Assembly (NCBI RefSeq): GCF_000455125.1
Contig: NZ_AUWR01000023.1
Coordinates: forward strand, 1 to 60,358
DNA: 60,358 nt
Direction of reading: 5' to 3'
From: Mycobacterium sp. UM_WGJ
GTDB taxonomy: Bacteria; Actinomycetota; Actinomycetes; Mycobacteriales; Mycobacteriaceae
Positions 18,135-27,221 of this stretch are shown piece after piece. Positions within the stretch are counted from its first letter, which is position 1. The number at the start of each line of letters is the position of its first letter. The position numbers and the translations under genes are program-made. The notes under the pieces were generated by a model that did no database searches, was not told where the DNA came from, and saw only the letters and a list, made by a program, of their open reading frames with translations.

Positions 18135-19460
18135 GTGGCGATCGATGAGATTTCGGCCTTCGCTCACCTGACAGACGCCGACATCGACTCGTTGGCCGAT
18201 GACCTGGACGCCATCCGGCTGCACATCGAAGGTTGCCTTGGCGAGCGCGATGCGCGCTACATCCGCCGTGCCATCGCCGCCCAACGCACCCTCGAAATGG
18301 TCGGCCGGCTTATGTTGGCCGCTGATTCGAGGCGGCTGGCCTGGTGGGCGGGAACGCTGACCGTCGCTGCTGCCAAGATCATCGAGAACATGGAAATCGG
18401 GCACAACGTCATGCACGGCCAGTGGAATTGGATGAATGACCCCGAGATCCACTCCTCGACGTGGGAGTGGGACATGGCCGGAGTGTCGAAGCACTGGCAG
18501 TTCGACCACAACCTTCGCCACCACAAGTACACGAACATCGTCGGTATGGACGACGACGTCGGCTACAGCACTTTGCGGGTCACTCGCGACCAGCCTTGGC
18601 ATCCGAGCAACATCGGGAACCCGCTGTACAACGTCATCCTGGCGCTCGGGTTCGAGTGGGGAATCGGCTTGCAACCCATCGAATTCGGAAACATCACCAA
18701 GGGCGGCGCAGAGCGCAGGAACGCTATCGGCAAGGCGGGCCGGTTCGCGGTGAAGGCCGGCAAGCAGGTGTTCAAAGACTACGCGGCGTTCCCCGCACTC
18801 ACCGCACTGTCACCGAGGGCTACCTACCTATCGACTGTGAAGGCCAATCTGTTGGCCAACGTGATCCGGAATGTCTGGGCAAACGCAGTGATCTTCTGCG
18901 GGCATTTTCCCGATGGCGCTGAGAAATTCAGCAAGTCCGACATGCTGGGCGAATCCCGGGGTCAGTGGTATCTGCGTCAGCTGCTGGGCAGCGCCAACTT
19001 CGACGCCGGTCCGGCGATGCGGTTTATGAGCGGCCACCTATGCCACCAAATCGAACATCACCTCTACCCCGACCTGCCGAGCAATCGGTTACACCAGATC
19101 TCGGCGCGGGTGCGCCAGATCTGCGAACACTACGACCTGCCCTACACCACGGGTTCGTTCCTGACTCAGTACGGCAAGACGTGGCGCACCATCGCCAAGC
19201 TGTCGCTGCCGGATCGCTACCTGCGCGATCTCGCCGACGACGCCCCCGAGACGCGCAGCGAGCGAATGTTCACCGTACTGGCCACCGACTTCGTCGACAC
19301 CGACCCGGCGACCGGGCGCCACCGCGGGCTCAAGACAGCGATCGCGGCGGTGCACCGCCGTCGACGTGCCTCCGCGAGTAAGACGAGACATGGATTACTC
19401 CGACACGCGGCACTAGCATGTCAACGTGCGTTCCCCGCGATTCGGCAGATGACGGGGTAG
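18135..19460 (+). CDS. Membrane fatty acid desaturase (DesA3-like)
   Basis: A 441-residue integral-membrane desaturase. The three histidine boxes that hold the diiron site are present: GHNVMHGQ, HNLRHHKY and HQIEHH. This is the acyl-CoA delta-9/linoleoyl desaturase-like class to which M. tuberculosis DesA3 (Rv3229c) belongs. GTG 18135 is used, with AAAGGGAAA upstream; an ATG two bases earlier is out of frame. DesA3's electron-transfer reductase partner (Rv3230c) has no homologue beside this gene. The C-terminal tail (about 400-441) is basic and poorly conserved. Confidence 0.88.
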   Translation: MAIDEISAFAHLTDADIDSLADDLDAIRLHIEGCLGERDARYIRRAIAAQRTLEMVGRLMLAADSRRLAWWAGTLTVAAAKIIENMEIGHNVMHGQWNWMNDPEIHSSTWEWDMAGVSKHWQFDHNLRHHKYTNIVGMDDDVGYSTLRVTRDQPWHPSNIGNPLYNVILALGFEWGIGLQPIEFGNITKGGAERRNAIGKAGRFAVKAGKQVFKDYAAFPALTALSPRATYLSTVKANLLANVIRNVWANAVIFCGHFPDGAEKFSKSDMLGESRGQWYLRQLLGSANFDAGPAMRFMSGHLCHQIEHHLYPDLPSNRLHQISARVRQICEHYDLPYTTGSFLTQYGKTWRTIAKLSLPDRYLRDLADDAPETRSERMFTVLATDFVDTDPATGRHRGLKTAIAAVHRRRRASASKTRHGLLRHAALACQRAFPAIRQMTG

Positions 19461-19462
19461 TC

Positions 19463-20257
19463 GTGACCGACAAGCCCGCCCCTGGTAACCAGCTGGATTC
19501 GACTGCAGAAGGCGCCGACACGGACGTCGATGACCTGCGATCCGGTCTGGCCGATCTCGCTAATCTGGTAGCCGATTCGCTCGGACTTGAGGAGCTCCTG
19601 GCCCGAGTGGCCACCTACGCGGTGCAGGCCATTCCCGCCGCGGACGGCGCAGGGCTGACGTTGCTGCGTAGTGACCGCACGGACAACCGGGTCAAGGTTC
19701 TAGCCGCCAGCGCCCCCTTCGTACAGCAGATCGATGAGATCCAGTACGTCGAGGTCAACGAGGGGCCCTGCATCACCGCCGCGTTGGAGCGACGCACCGT
19801 GCGGTCCGGGTCCTTGGGCGGCGAGAAGCTCTGGCCGCGCTTCGGCCCGCGGGTGGGACGTCTCGGCGTGCACAGCGTGTTGTCGCTGCCGCTGCTGCTG
19901 CCCGGCCAGGTGGTCGGGGCCATCAACGTCTACGCACACCGCAAGGATGCCTTCACCGAACGCGCCGCCGAACTCGGCGAGCTGTTCGCCGTTCCCGCCG
20001 CCGTCGCGGTACACAACGCGCACGTACTGACCCAAGCCCGGGCGCTGACCACGCAGCTGCAGACAGCACTGTCCACCCGTCCGGTCATCGACCAGGCCAT
20101 CGGTATCCTGCGTGCCCGTTCCGGAGGAACCGCCGAAGATGCGTTCGACCGGCTGCGCCGGATCAGCCAGGCCGAGAACGTCAAACTGGCGGTGGTCGCA
20201 CGAAGCATCGTCGACGAAGCGGTGCGCCGCGCGCACGCCCGCCGCACCGCGCCATAA
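19463..20257 (+). CDS. GAF and ANTAR domain-containing protein
   Basis: The GAF sensor domain is about residues 25-175 (LVADSLGLEELLARVATYAVQ; GPCITAAL; VGAINVYAHRKDAF). The C-terminal ANTAR RNA-binding domain is about 195-255 (RPVIDQAIGILRARSGG). ANTAR proteins bind paired hexaloop RNA stems and prevent termination, often in lipid and redox genes in mycobacteria. The frame also opens at 19418 inside the desaturase gene; GTG 19463, two bases after that gene's stop with a GGGG-type ribosome site, is preferred. The GAF ligand is unknown. Confidence 0.85.
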   Translation: MTDKPAPGNQLDSTAEGADTDVDDLRSGLADLANLVADSLGLEELLARVATYAVQAIPAADGAGLTLLRSDRTDNRVKVLAASAPFVQQIDEIQYVEVNEGPCITAALERRTVRSGSLGGEKLWPRFGPRVGRLGVHSVLSLPLLLPGQVVGAINVYAHRKDAFTERAAELGELFAVPAAVAVHNAHVLTQARALTTQLQTALSTRPVIDQAIGILRARSGGTAEDAFDRLRRISQAENVKLAVVARSIVDEAVRRAHARRTAP

Positions 20258-20404
20258 CCCCGCGTAGCGTTAGGTATAGGCACTGTTAGACCCCGATCCC
20301 TGATCCGTGGTCAGATATTGCGCCCGGGCAGTCGCGACCTGCGGCACTCGGCTTAGGACGAGAAAGAGCGGCGTTCGGGGCGTCAATGGGGAGCACTACC
20401 CCTT

Positions 20405-20992
20405 GTGGACATCACCGCGGCGCTGGCTGCCGATCTGGCGGCCCTGACCGAAATCCTGGACGCCCCCGACTTCGACCTCACCGACACGCTGCGCCAGTTG
20501 GCGGGCAACACCAAACTCGCGGTGGGGTCGTATCTGGGTCTGACGGTGATGATCACTGCCTTCGGCCGTCAATCCACCTTCACCGTGCTCGAATCGGGGA
20601 CCGAGCTCGGCGACATCGTCACCTCGATGCGCTTACCGATGCCTCCGGCGGTTTCCGACCCCATCGCGGGGCCGCTTGCGGTGCTGATCCTCTACGCCGG
20701 CAACCCCGGCGCTTTCGTCGACCTGGCCGCCGACCTTGCCTGGCTGACCGGCCTCGCCCTGAGCGAGTTCGTGCTGGATCAGCACCGTATACCGCCCCGG
20801 CCTGCACCCGGCGGGCTCGCAGCAGCCTCGCTGATCGATCAGGCGATCGGAGTGTTGATCGCCCGCGGCTACACCCTCGAACATGCCCACCGCGAGCTCG
20901 ATGCCCGGGCCCAGCGACTGGGCGTGGGCCGCATCGGCAGCGCGAACGACATCCTCGACGAGTTGAACCAGCCGGTCTCCGAAGACGATTGA
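20405..20992 (+). CDS. ANTAR domain-containing protein with a divergent sensor domain
   Basis: A 195-residue protein. Its last 60 residues (SLIDQAIGVLIARGYTLEHA) match the ANTAR start seen in the preceding gene. The first 130 residues look like a degenerate GAF or unknown sensor (TKLAVGSYLGLTVMITAFG; LAVLILYAGNPGAFVDLAADLAW). It may be a duplicate-derived partner of the upstream GAF/ANTAR protein. The gap of 147 bases shows no recognised gene. Confidence 0.7.
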   Translation: MDITAALAADLAALTEILDAPDFDLTDTLRQLAGNTKLAVGSYLGLTVMITAFGRQSTFTVLESGTELGDIVTSMRLPMPPAVSDPIAGPLAVLILYAGNPGAFVDLAADLAWLTGLALSEFVLDQHRIPPRPAPGGLAAASLIDQAIGVLIARGYTLEHAHRELDARAQRLGVGRIGSANDILDELNQPVSEDD

Positions 20993-21009
20993 ACCTCCGT
21001 AGGTGGCCG

Positions 21010-24000
21010 TCAGCCGGCCGAAGACCCCTCCAGCTGTGCCGAATGACGGTTGATGCCCCCGCCGGCTGCGGTGCGGCGCCGGCGACCGTCGGCAATCCCG
21101 CTCAGCGCTTGCACGGTGGCCAACGGCCCGGACCCGGTATCGGTACGGCTCGGCGTCGACTCGCCCCGGCCGCCCGGCAGCACGTGCGGGGCGGCGGCGA
21201 TCGCCAGGACCGCGGCTCCGGAGGCGCCCAGGGCCTGCGACCAGCCCAGCGGCCCCACCGGAACACAACCCAGGAGCTGACTGATCCCGGGCAGGCTGAT
21301 CATGGCCGCGAACGCCGCGAAGGAACCGGCTGCGGTGAGCACCACCAACGGAGCGCGGGAGTCGACCAGCGTTTGGGCGAGCTCGGTGGCGACCAGCGTG
21401 ATCAACGCGACGGTGGCGGCGCGTTGCACGCGGCCGGGTACGGGAGAAAGGCTGGCCATCCCCCACGCGGCGCTGGCCGCGGCGCCGGTGATGGCCCCGC
21501 GGACGGCGACGGCACGCATCAACCTGCGCTCGTCGATGCCGTGCACCACCCGATGCGAGGCACCGGCGGGCGTGCTGACGGCGACCGCGGTAGCCGGCAG
21601 CGCGTCGGTCAGCATGTTCATCAGCAGCAGTTGGCGGTTGTTCAGCGGCGAGGTGCCCGACAGCGCGGCGCCGACCACGCCGAAGATCACCTCCCCGACG
21701 TTGCCGCCGAGCAGGCCGGTCACCGCCAATTGCACCCCGCGCCACAGTCGCTGGCCCTCGTCGATGGCATCGACCAGCGCGCCGATGCGGCCGTCGGTCA
21801 GCACAATGTCGGCGGTGAGGTGCGCCGAGTCGCTGCCACGTGCGACCACACCGAGGCCCACACTGGCGGCCCGGATCGCGGCGGCGTCGTTGGCGCCGTC
21901 GCCGACCATGGCGCAGACCCGTCCGCTGCGTTCGAGGGTCTGCACCACCTGCACCTTGTTCTCCGGGGACATCCGGGCGAAGATCACCCGCTGCGCCACC
22001 GCGTGTTCCTGATCCTTGCGAGACAGTGCATTCCACTGGGCTCCGGTGATGACCTGATCGGCGGTGACCGGCACTCCCAGCTCCGCGGCGATCGCCGTGG
22101 CGGTGACGGGGTGATCGCCGGTGATCAGCCGGATTCCGACCCCGCGCTGCGCCAGGTCGGCGAGCAGCTGCGGGGCTTCGGCGCGGGGGGTGTCGGAGAT
22201 GCCGAGGAACCCGACCAGTGTCAGCCCGCCCTGGCATAGCCCGGCGAGGGCGTCCGGGTCGCCTGCCAGCGATTTCACCTGGGTGGCAGTGAGCCGACGC
22301 CGCGCCACCGCGATCACCCGCAGGCCGCCGGCCGCCAGCTCGCTCACCGGCGCGTCACTGTCGGGGCCCAGACCGGTGCAGGCGGCCAACACCACTTCGG
22401 GCGCACCCTTGATCATCAGGTCGGCGCCCATCACCGATGCCGAGAACGCTCGGCCGGAGCGGAACGGCAGGTGGGCGTCCGGGGTGGTCCACAGCGGCGC
22501 CCCGCCATAGGAAATTCCGGCGGCCGCTTCGGTGACGGCCTGGTCGGTAGCGTGCGTGTGGGGATCGCCCTCGGGCGCCGGCGCGGCGTTGGCCGCGCAC
22601 CGCAACACGTCGTCATGGGCGTGGCCGGCCACCGGATGGACGCGGGTGACCCGCAGCCGGTTCTCACTCAGCGTTCCGGTCTTGTCGAAGCAGACCACCT
22701 CGACCCGGCCCAGCGCCTCCACGGAGCGGGGAATACGCACCAGCGCACCGGAATCGGTCAGCCGTTGGGCGGAGGCGTGTTGGGCCAGGGTCGCCATCAG
22801 CGGCATACCCTCGGGCACCGCCGCCACGGCAACGGCGATCGCGTTACCCAGGGCCAGGCGCAGTCCGCCGCCGCGCAGCATCCCGAGCAGTCCCACCATC
22901 AGCCCACCACCGGCGCTGGCCGGGAAGGCCCGGCTCATCAGCTGACTGAGTTGGTGTTGCAGGCCGACCACCGGCAGATCTCCGGCGGCCAGCTCTGCGG
23001 CCCGGCGGGCCTGGGTGTCGGCGCCGACGGCGGTGACGACGGCCACCGCGGTGCCGGCGACAACGGTCGTTCCGGCGTAGAGCATGCAGCGTCGGTCGGC
23101 GAGTTCGGCCCCGGGTGTCGCCGCGGTGTGCTTGTCCACCGACAGGGACTCGCCCGTGAGCGAGGATTCGTCGACCTCGAGATCGGTGGCCTCGATCAGC
23201 CGCGCATCGGCGGGCACCACCTCATTGCTGCGCACTTCGATCACGGTCCCGGGGATCAGCCGGTCAGCAACGATCTCGGCATAGGCGTGGGTGCCCGGCT
23301 CGAGGATGCGCGCCGGTGGTGTCTGTTGCGCCAGCAGCCGGTTCAGCCGATTCTCGGCCTGCAACTGTTGGGCCGCGGCCAGCATGCAGTTGCCGATCAA
23401 CACCGTGCTGACCATGAGTGCGTCCACCGGCGAGCCCAGCATCGCGGTGGCCGCCGAGCTCAGTGCCAGCACCGGCATCAGCGGATCCGACAGCTCGGCG
23501 CGCACCGCCTTGACGAACTGCCAGGCCATGTGCGGCGGCGCCGCGTCGAGTTCGGCGGCGGCGCAGGCGACGTCGGGAACCGGCAGGATCGCGCGGACCT
23601 CATCGAGCGACATCGCATGCCACTCGTAGGCCGGTGCGGGCCGCGGCGCCGGCGTCCGCGCCACCTGGCGAGCCAGCAGGTATCCCGAGAGCAATCCGGA
23701 GGCCGCCCCGGCGGTGACCGGCCCCGGGCCGCGCCCACCCCGCACACCGGGAACCATCAGCAGGGCACCGATCGTCGACGCCCCGGTGGACAAGGCGATA
23801 CCGCGCTGCGCAGCCGCGCGCGCGGCCGGTATCGCGTGCAGCACCCGCCAGGCGCCGGCCAGGTCGGCCAGCAGCAGATCCGCTTCCCACGGCGGTGCCG
23901 TCTCCGTGTCGTCGGGCAGGATCCCCAGGCCCACGTCGGCGCAGGCGAGTGCCTGCGCGCCGGTGGACGTCAGCACCGCGACGGTGCGGCCGTCTCGCTG

Positions 24001-25455
24001 ACGTGCCGCCAGTGCGGTGGCCAGCGCCTCGTCGAGTTGAGCGTCGTCGGCGGCGATATCGACCGGTGCCAGTTCGTCGAAGGCGGGACGCAGTTCCCCC
24101 AGGGCCTCGACGTCGAGGGTGACCAGTTCCGCGCCGGACGCCCGCGCCTCGGCCAACAGCGCCGAGGCCAGCGGGTGCCGCGCGTTGGCGGAGCAGAGCA
24201 ATCGCGGATCGATGAGAACGGCGTCGACGCGATCGAGGCGGCGCACGCCCTCCGGGCGCAACGGCAGCGCCGCGTGCTGCTCGACCAACGACCGGCTCAG
24301 GGTGGCCGCGAACGATTCCGTGGTGGTGCGCATGGCTTTCGGGCCGGAGACCACGGCTGCGGTGGCGGCTGTGGTGACGTTGCGGGTGAGCACTGCCACC
24401 AGGCCGGCACCGAACAACTGGACGTAGCCGGCCCGCCGGCCGTGCCGGTCGACCGCCCCCTCCGGTAGGGGCACCGGCCGCGACGGGACGTGGACCTGCG
24501 CCTGGTCGGCGTGCCGGGCCAGGTGCGGCTCGTGGCGGATCCAGGCCTGCGCCGCGGCCTGAGATTCGGCGGCCTTGACACCCTGCAACGCCAAGTCCAC
24601 TGCCAGCGTGGCCGGCGACAGGGTGACGATCCGCGCTCCGGTGGAGATCAGCGACAGCACCGTGTCAGCCGGGCCCCGGCCGATTCGGTCGGCGAGCTGC
24701 TGGCGCAGCCACGGCTGGTAGTTCGCCAGCGCCGCGACGGCGTCGACGGTGATCGGTGCCTGCGGCAACCGCAGCGCACGCCCAGCGACCGCGATGGCCA
24801 GTCCGGCGGCATTCACGCCGACCATCACGCCCCGGGCCATCAGCAACAACCCGTCGCCGGGCAGGACGGTAGCCGGTGCGGCACCGCTCGGAGCTGTTGC
24901 GCCTTGAGACCGTCGGTAGCCGCCTTCGACCTCAGAGATCAGGCGGCACAGGTCATTGAGTGAAACCTGCTCGCCCTCTGCTGCAAGTTCCACCACGACC
25001 CGAGACAACGGGCGGTTCAGCCGCGCCGACACCACACTGGGTTCGGCGACAAGCGTGTCGAGCACCCGCTGCCCGAGTTCGGGGGATTCGCTCAAGCCAC
25101 GGACCTCGATCCAGGCGCGGTTTTCCCCGCGCCAGCACCTGCGGGTCAGGGTCGCCCGGGTGGATTCGCCGGACAGCATCCGACTGGCTTCCCGAACTGG
25201 CAGCGCGGCGACCTGCAGCCCGGCCGTGGTGATGGCCCCAACCGCCTCGGTGGTGGCCGATGCGCTGCGGGCCGCCGCGCCGACGACGGCCGACGCCGCA
25301 CGGATTCCCAGGGCGGCCGGGCGCAGCAGTGATGTCGGAATCAATTCGGCAGCAACCAATCCTGTGATCTGACGGCGAATCTGGGTGACACCCGCCGGGC
25401 GGCAAATGTGCCGCGTGAACTGCCCAATTCTGGCGATACTTTGGCGATTGCGCAA
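21010..25455 (-). CDS. ctpI: Giant cation-translocating P-type ATPase, CtpI-like
   Basis: A protein of about 1481 residues. The catalytic half is C-terminal: actuator TGES near 768, phosphorylation site DKTGTLSEN near 922, hinge MVGDGANDAAAIR near 1186, then a membrane block. The first 600 residues hold small HMA-like and degenerate repeats and hydrophobic stretches (LLMARGVMVGVNAAGLAIAV), as in M. tuberculosis CtpI (Rv0107c, about 1630 residues). The cargo of CtpI is not firmly known. The longest frame starts at TTG 25455 without a ribosome site, so the true start may lie further in. It is divergent from an ArsR regulator and beside a Zur-type cluster, so a metal cargo is inferred. Confidence 0.9.
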   Translation of the reverse strand: MRNRQSIARIGQFTRHICRPAGVTQIRRQITGLVAAELIPTSLLRPAALGIRAASAVVGAAARSASATTEAVGAITTAGLQVAALPVREASRMLSGESTRATLTRRCWRGENRAWIEVRGLSESPELGQRVLDTLVAEPSVVSARLNRPLSRVVVELAAEGEQVSLNDLCRLISEVEGGYRRSQGATAPSGAAPATVLPGDGLLLMARGVMVGVNAAGLAIAVAGRALRLPQAPITVDAVAALANYQPWLRQQLADRIGRGPADTVLSLISTGARIVTLSPATLAVDLALQGVKAAESQAAAQAWIRHEPHLARHADQAQVHVPSRPVPLPEGAVDRHGRRAGYVQLFGAGLVAVLTRNVTTAATAAVVSGPKAMRTTTESFAATLSRSLVEQHAALPLRPEGVRRLDRVDAVLIDPRLLCSANARHPLASALLAEARASGAELVTLDVEALGELRPAFDELAPVDIAADDAQLDEALATALAARQRDGRTVAVLTSTGAQALACADVGLGILPDDTETAPPWEADLLLADLAGAWRVLHAIPAARAAAQRGIALSTGASTIGALLMVPGVRGGRGPGPVTAGAASGLLSGYLLARQVARTPAPRPAPAYEWHAMSLDEVRAILPVPDVACAAAELDAAPPHMAWQFVKAVRAELSDPLMPVLALSSAATAMLGSPVDALMVSTVLIGNCMLAAAQQLQAENRLNRLLAQQTPPARILEPGTHAYAEIVADRLIPGTVIEVRSNEVVPADARLIEATDLEVDESSLTGESLSVDKHTAATPGAELADRRCMLYAGTTVVAGTAVAVVTAVGADTQARRAAELAAGDLPVVGLQHQLSQLMSRAFPASAGGGLMVGLLGMLRGGGLRLALGNAIAVAVAAVPEGMPLMATLAQHASAQRLTDSGALVRIPRSVEALGRVEVVCFDKTGTLSENRLRVTRVHPVAGHAHDDVLRCAANAAPAPEGDPHTHATDQAVTEAAAGISYGGAPLWTTPDAHLPFRSGRAFSASVMGADLMIKGAPEVVLAACTGLGPDSDAPVSELAAGGLRVIAVARRRLTATQVKSLAGDPDALAGLCQGGLTLVGFLGISDTPRAEAPQLLADLAQRGVGIRLITGDHPVTATAIAAELGVPVTADQVITGAQWNALSRKDQEHAVAQRVIFARMSPENKVQVVQTLERSGRVCAMVGDGANDAAAIRAASVGLGVVARGSDSAHLTADIVLTDGRIGALVDAIDEGQRLWRGVQLAVTGLLGGNVGEVIFGVVGAALSGTSPLNNRQLLLMNMLTDALPATAVAVSTPAGASHRVVHGIDERRLMRAVAVRGAITGAAASAAWGMASLSPVPGRVQRAATVALITLVATELAQTLVDSRAPLVVLTAAGSFAAFAAMISLPGISQLLGCVPVGPLGWSQALGASGAAVLAIAAAPHVLPGGRGESTPSRTDTGSGPLATVQALSGIADGRRRRTAAGGGINRHSAQLEGSSAG

Positions 25456-25504
25456 CTATAGGAATGTGTCGTTCGGCGAATCCCGCCATGGGAGTTGGGA
25501 CAAA

Positions 25505-25894
25505 ATGAATGCCGCCATGGCTAAAGATGAAGAACGGCTGCCCGAAGAAATCAGTTCACCCAGCCGGCCCGACGAACCGACCACACCCCAACTCGCGTCC
25601 GCCGCGAGCACGTTCGCGCTACTCAGCAGCCCGGCACGCCTACATGTGATGTGGCTGGCCGCCCAGGACGCCTACGACGTGACAACCCTGGCGCGGCGAG
25701 CCGGCGTCAATGTCGCCACCATGAGCCAGCACCTGACCAAGCTGCGACTGGCCGGGCTGATCAACGCACGGCGTGACGGGCGCCACCACATCTACACCGT
25801 GGACGACCCGCACATCGTGACCCTGCTGCAGCAGATCTTCGCCCACATCGCCCCGGACGGCAGCCTGGCCCCCGACCCGCCGAAAGGGTCGTGA
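25505..25894 (+). CDS. ArsR/SmtB family metalloregulator
   Basis: A 129-residue winged-helix repressor with the recognition-helix region TTLARRAGVNVATMSQHLTKLRLAGLI and wing RRDGRHHIYTV. It contains no cysteine. The C-terminal helix reads DPHIVTLLQQIFAH, exactly the alpha-5 metal pattern DxHx10H of Zn/Ni sensors of the SmtB/CzrA class, but the usual fourth ligand is replaced (IAP). ATG 25505 is chosen because GGGAGTTGGGA precedes it; an upstream GTG lies in the promoter region. It likely represses the divergent ctpI. Confidence 0.88.
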   Translation: MNAAMAKDEERLPEEISSPSRPDEPTTPQLASAASTFALLSSPARLHVMWLAAQDAYDVTTLARRAGVNVATMSQHLTKLRLAGLINARRDGRHHIYTVDDPHIVTLLQQIFAHIAPDGSLAPDPPKGS

Positions 25895-25919
25895 AACTCT
25901 CCGGAAGGTCAGCCCCGCA

Positions 25920-25959
25920 GGGACTTTGGTCCGTGATGGCCATCACGGACCAAAGTCCC
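25920..25959. promoter_or_regulatory. 40-bp perfect palindrome made of two facing DosR-box-like sites
   Basis: Each 20-base arm is the exact reverse complement of the other, with no spacer. Each contains GGGACTTTGGTCC, which matches 12 of 14 positions of the DosR core GGGACTWWAGTCCC. It lies 25 bases after the ArsR stop and 65 bases before a micropeptide. It could be a terminator hairpin for arsR or a regulatory element; both are inferred. Confidence 0.65.
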
Positions 25960-26024
25960 GAGATCGAGTGATCGGCACCACTTTGCGATTTTTTCCAACC
26001 AACAACTGGATAACGTCTCGAGCC

Positions 26025-26123
26025 ATGAAAGACCCAGTGCTTATCCTTCCGGTGCTCGCCGGAATCCTCGGGCTGCTCGTCTTCGGGTTCTTGGCCCTGG
26101 AGGTCGTGTTCCACATCGGCTGA
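26025..26123 (+). CDS. 32-residue single-helix membrane micropeptide
   Basis: The frame from ATG 26025 encodes a one-helix hydrophobic peptide (about residues 5-29; LPVLAGILGLLVFGFLAL). A -10-like TAACGT (26011-26016) ends 8 bases before the ATG, compatible with a leaderless mRNA, common in mycobacteria. No ribosome site is seen. The size recalls small regulatory subunits such as KdpF, but no homology is claimed. Confidence 0.5.
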   Translation: MKDPVLILPVLAGILGLLVFGFLALEVVFHIG

Positions 26124-26143
26124 TCAGCGGCACCGTCAATCGA

Positions 26144-26407
26144 TCACTCGGCGGTGACACCCGGATACGGCAGCAACGCCATTTCCCGGGCGTTCTTGAT
26201 GGCGCAGGCGACCTGGCGTTGTTGACCAACGGTGAGTCCGGTGACGCTACGTGAACGGATCTTGCCGCGCGGGGAGATGAAGATGCGCAGCGTGGCGGTG
26301 TCTTTGTAGTCGACCGCCGTCACGCCCAGCTTGGCCAGCAGGTTCGGCTTGGCGGACCTGGCCGTGCTCCGCGGAACACGCCGCGACTCTTTGGGTTTGA
26401 TCGCCAT
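26144..26407 (-). CDS. rpsR2: 30S ribosomal protein S18, zinc-independent paralogue
   Basis: An 87-residue S18 with the typical [19 protein letters not shown] core and [22 protein letters not shown] end. It lacks a CxxC motif, the 'C-minus' form that replaces the zinc-type protein in zinc-starved mycobacterial ribosomes. It is the last gene of the minus-strand operon and starts immediately after the S14 stop. Confidence 0.95.
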   Translation of the reverse strand: MAIKPKESRRVPRSTARSAKPNLLAKLGVTAVDYKDTATLRIFISPRGKIRSRSVTGLTVGQQRQVACAIKNAREMALLPYPGVTAE

Positions 26408-26713
26408 CTACCAGCTCGCCTTCCGGACGCCGGGCAGCTGGCGCTCATGCGCAAGCTGGCGCACCCGCACCCGAGACAGCCCGAACTTGCGCAGGTAGCC
26501 GCGGGGACGCCCGTCGGCACTGTCGCGGTTGCGCAGCCGCACCGGGCTGGCATCGCGCGGTTGGCGAGCCAGTGCGCGCTGGGCGGCCAATCGCTGCTGC
26601 GGGCTGCTCGACGTCGAACGAATGACTTCCTTGAGCTCAGTGCGCCGCTCGGCGTAGCGGGCCACCAGCGCTCGGCGCTGCTCGTTCTTCACGATCTTGG
26701 ATTTCTTGGCCAT
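26408..26713 (-). CDS. rpsN2: 30S ribosomal protein S14, zinc-independent paralogue
   Basis: A 101-residue long-form S14 ([40 protein letters not shown]) without any cysteine. The zinc form is shorter (about 61 residues) with a CxxC...CxxC finger. It starts 3 bases after the L33 stop within the Zur-type operon. Confidence 0.95.
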   Translation of the reverse strand: MAKKSKIVKNEQRRALVARYAERRTELKEVIRSTSSSPQQRLAAQRALARQPRDASPVRLRNRDSADGRPRGYLRKFGLSRVRVRQLAHERQLPGVRKASW

Positions 26714-26716
26714 GAC

Positions 26717-26881
26717 TCAGCGCTCCTCCCGGAAGTCGACATGGCGACGGACCACGGGGTCGTACTTGCGCAACACCAGGCGGTCGGGGTCGTTGCGCCG
26801 GTTCTTGCGGGTGACGTAGGTGTAGCCGGTGCCCGCGGTGGAGCGCAGCTTGACGATGGGACGAATGTCGGTGCGCGCCAT
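26717..26881 (-). CDS. rpmG: 50S ribosomal protein L33, zinc-independent paralogue
   Basis: A 54-residue L33: [20 protein letters not shown], then [20 protein letters not shown]. No cysteine is present, so it is the zinc-free type. Its ATG shares the A of the upstream L28 stop (TGATG), giving translational coupling. Confidence 0.95.
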   Translation of the reverse strand: MARTDIRPIVKLRSTAGTGYTYVTRKNRRNDPDRLVLRKYDPVVRRHVDFREER

Positions 26882-27117
26882 CAGATCCGCTGCCCCGCGC
26901 TTCGCAGCCGGGCCACCACGGCCTCGATGCCGTCCCGGTCGATGACCTTGATGCCCTTCGCGCTGACCCGCAGCGTGATCCGGCGGTCCTGCGACGGCAG
27001 ATAGTAAGTCCTGACCTGGATATTCGGCGACCAGCGGCGCCGGGTGCGGCGATGCGAGTGCGACACCGCATTCCCGAATCCGGGCACCCGGCCAGTGACT
27101 TGGCAGCGTGCAGACAA
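26881..27117 (-). CDS. rpmB: 50S ribosomal protein L28, zinc-independent paralogue
   Basis: A 78-residue L28 beginning [23 protein letters not shown] 27117 is chosen over the longer ATG frame because it gives the exact family N-terminus and AAAGAGGG lies five bases upstream. Only one cysteine remains in place of the zinc CxxC. It is first in the minus-strand operon and its start is 24 bases from the Zur-type site. Confidence 0.94.
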   Translation of the reverse strand: MSARCQVTGRVPGFGNAVSHSHRRTRRRWSPNIQVRTYYLPSQDRRITLRVSAKGIKVIDRDGIEAVVARLRSAGQRI

Positions 27118-27140
27118 CGGAACCCTCTTTCGACCCTTAT

Positions 27141-27156
27141 TGAAAATCATTGTCGA
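27141..27156 (-). promoter_or_regulatory. Zur-type operator facing the rpmB-rpmG-rpsN-rpsR operon
   Basis: TGAAAATCATTGTCGA resembles the mycobacterial Zur box (A/T-rich inverted repeat around TGAAAATCATTTTCA). With its flank it shares a 17-base identical core, in opposite orientation, with the site at 27196. The genes on both sides are typical Zur targets. Confidence 0.8.
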
Positions 27157-27195
27157 CAAGCGACGCGCTGGAGGCTACCGTAGGAACGGCTTTAA

Positions 27196-27210
27196 TGACA
27201 ATGATTTTCA
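27196..27210 (+). promoter_or_regulatory. Zur-type operator facing the CobW-like/rpmE2 operon
   Basis: TGACAATGATTTTCA, 12 bases before the ATG of the CobW-like gene, overlaps the leader so that bound Zur would block initiation. It mirrors the site at 27141 and de-repression in low zinc is expected. Confidence 0.8.
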
Positions 27211-27221
27211 ATAGGAGGGTG

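Noticed and set aside
20386-22239. Long plus-strand frame over the ANTAR gene and ctpI 3' end
   Set aside because: Arg/Gly-rich product with no domain; both underlying genes are well supported in other frames.
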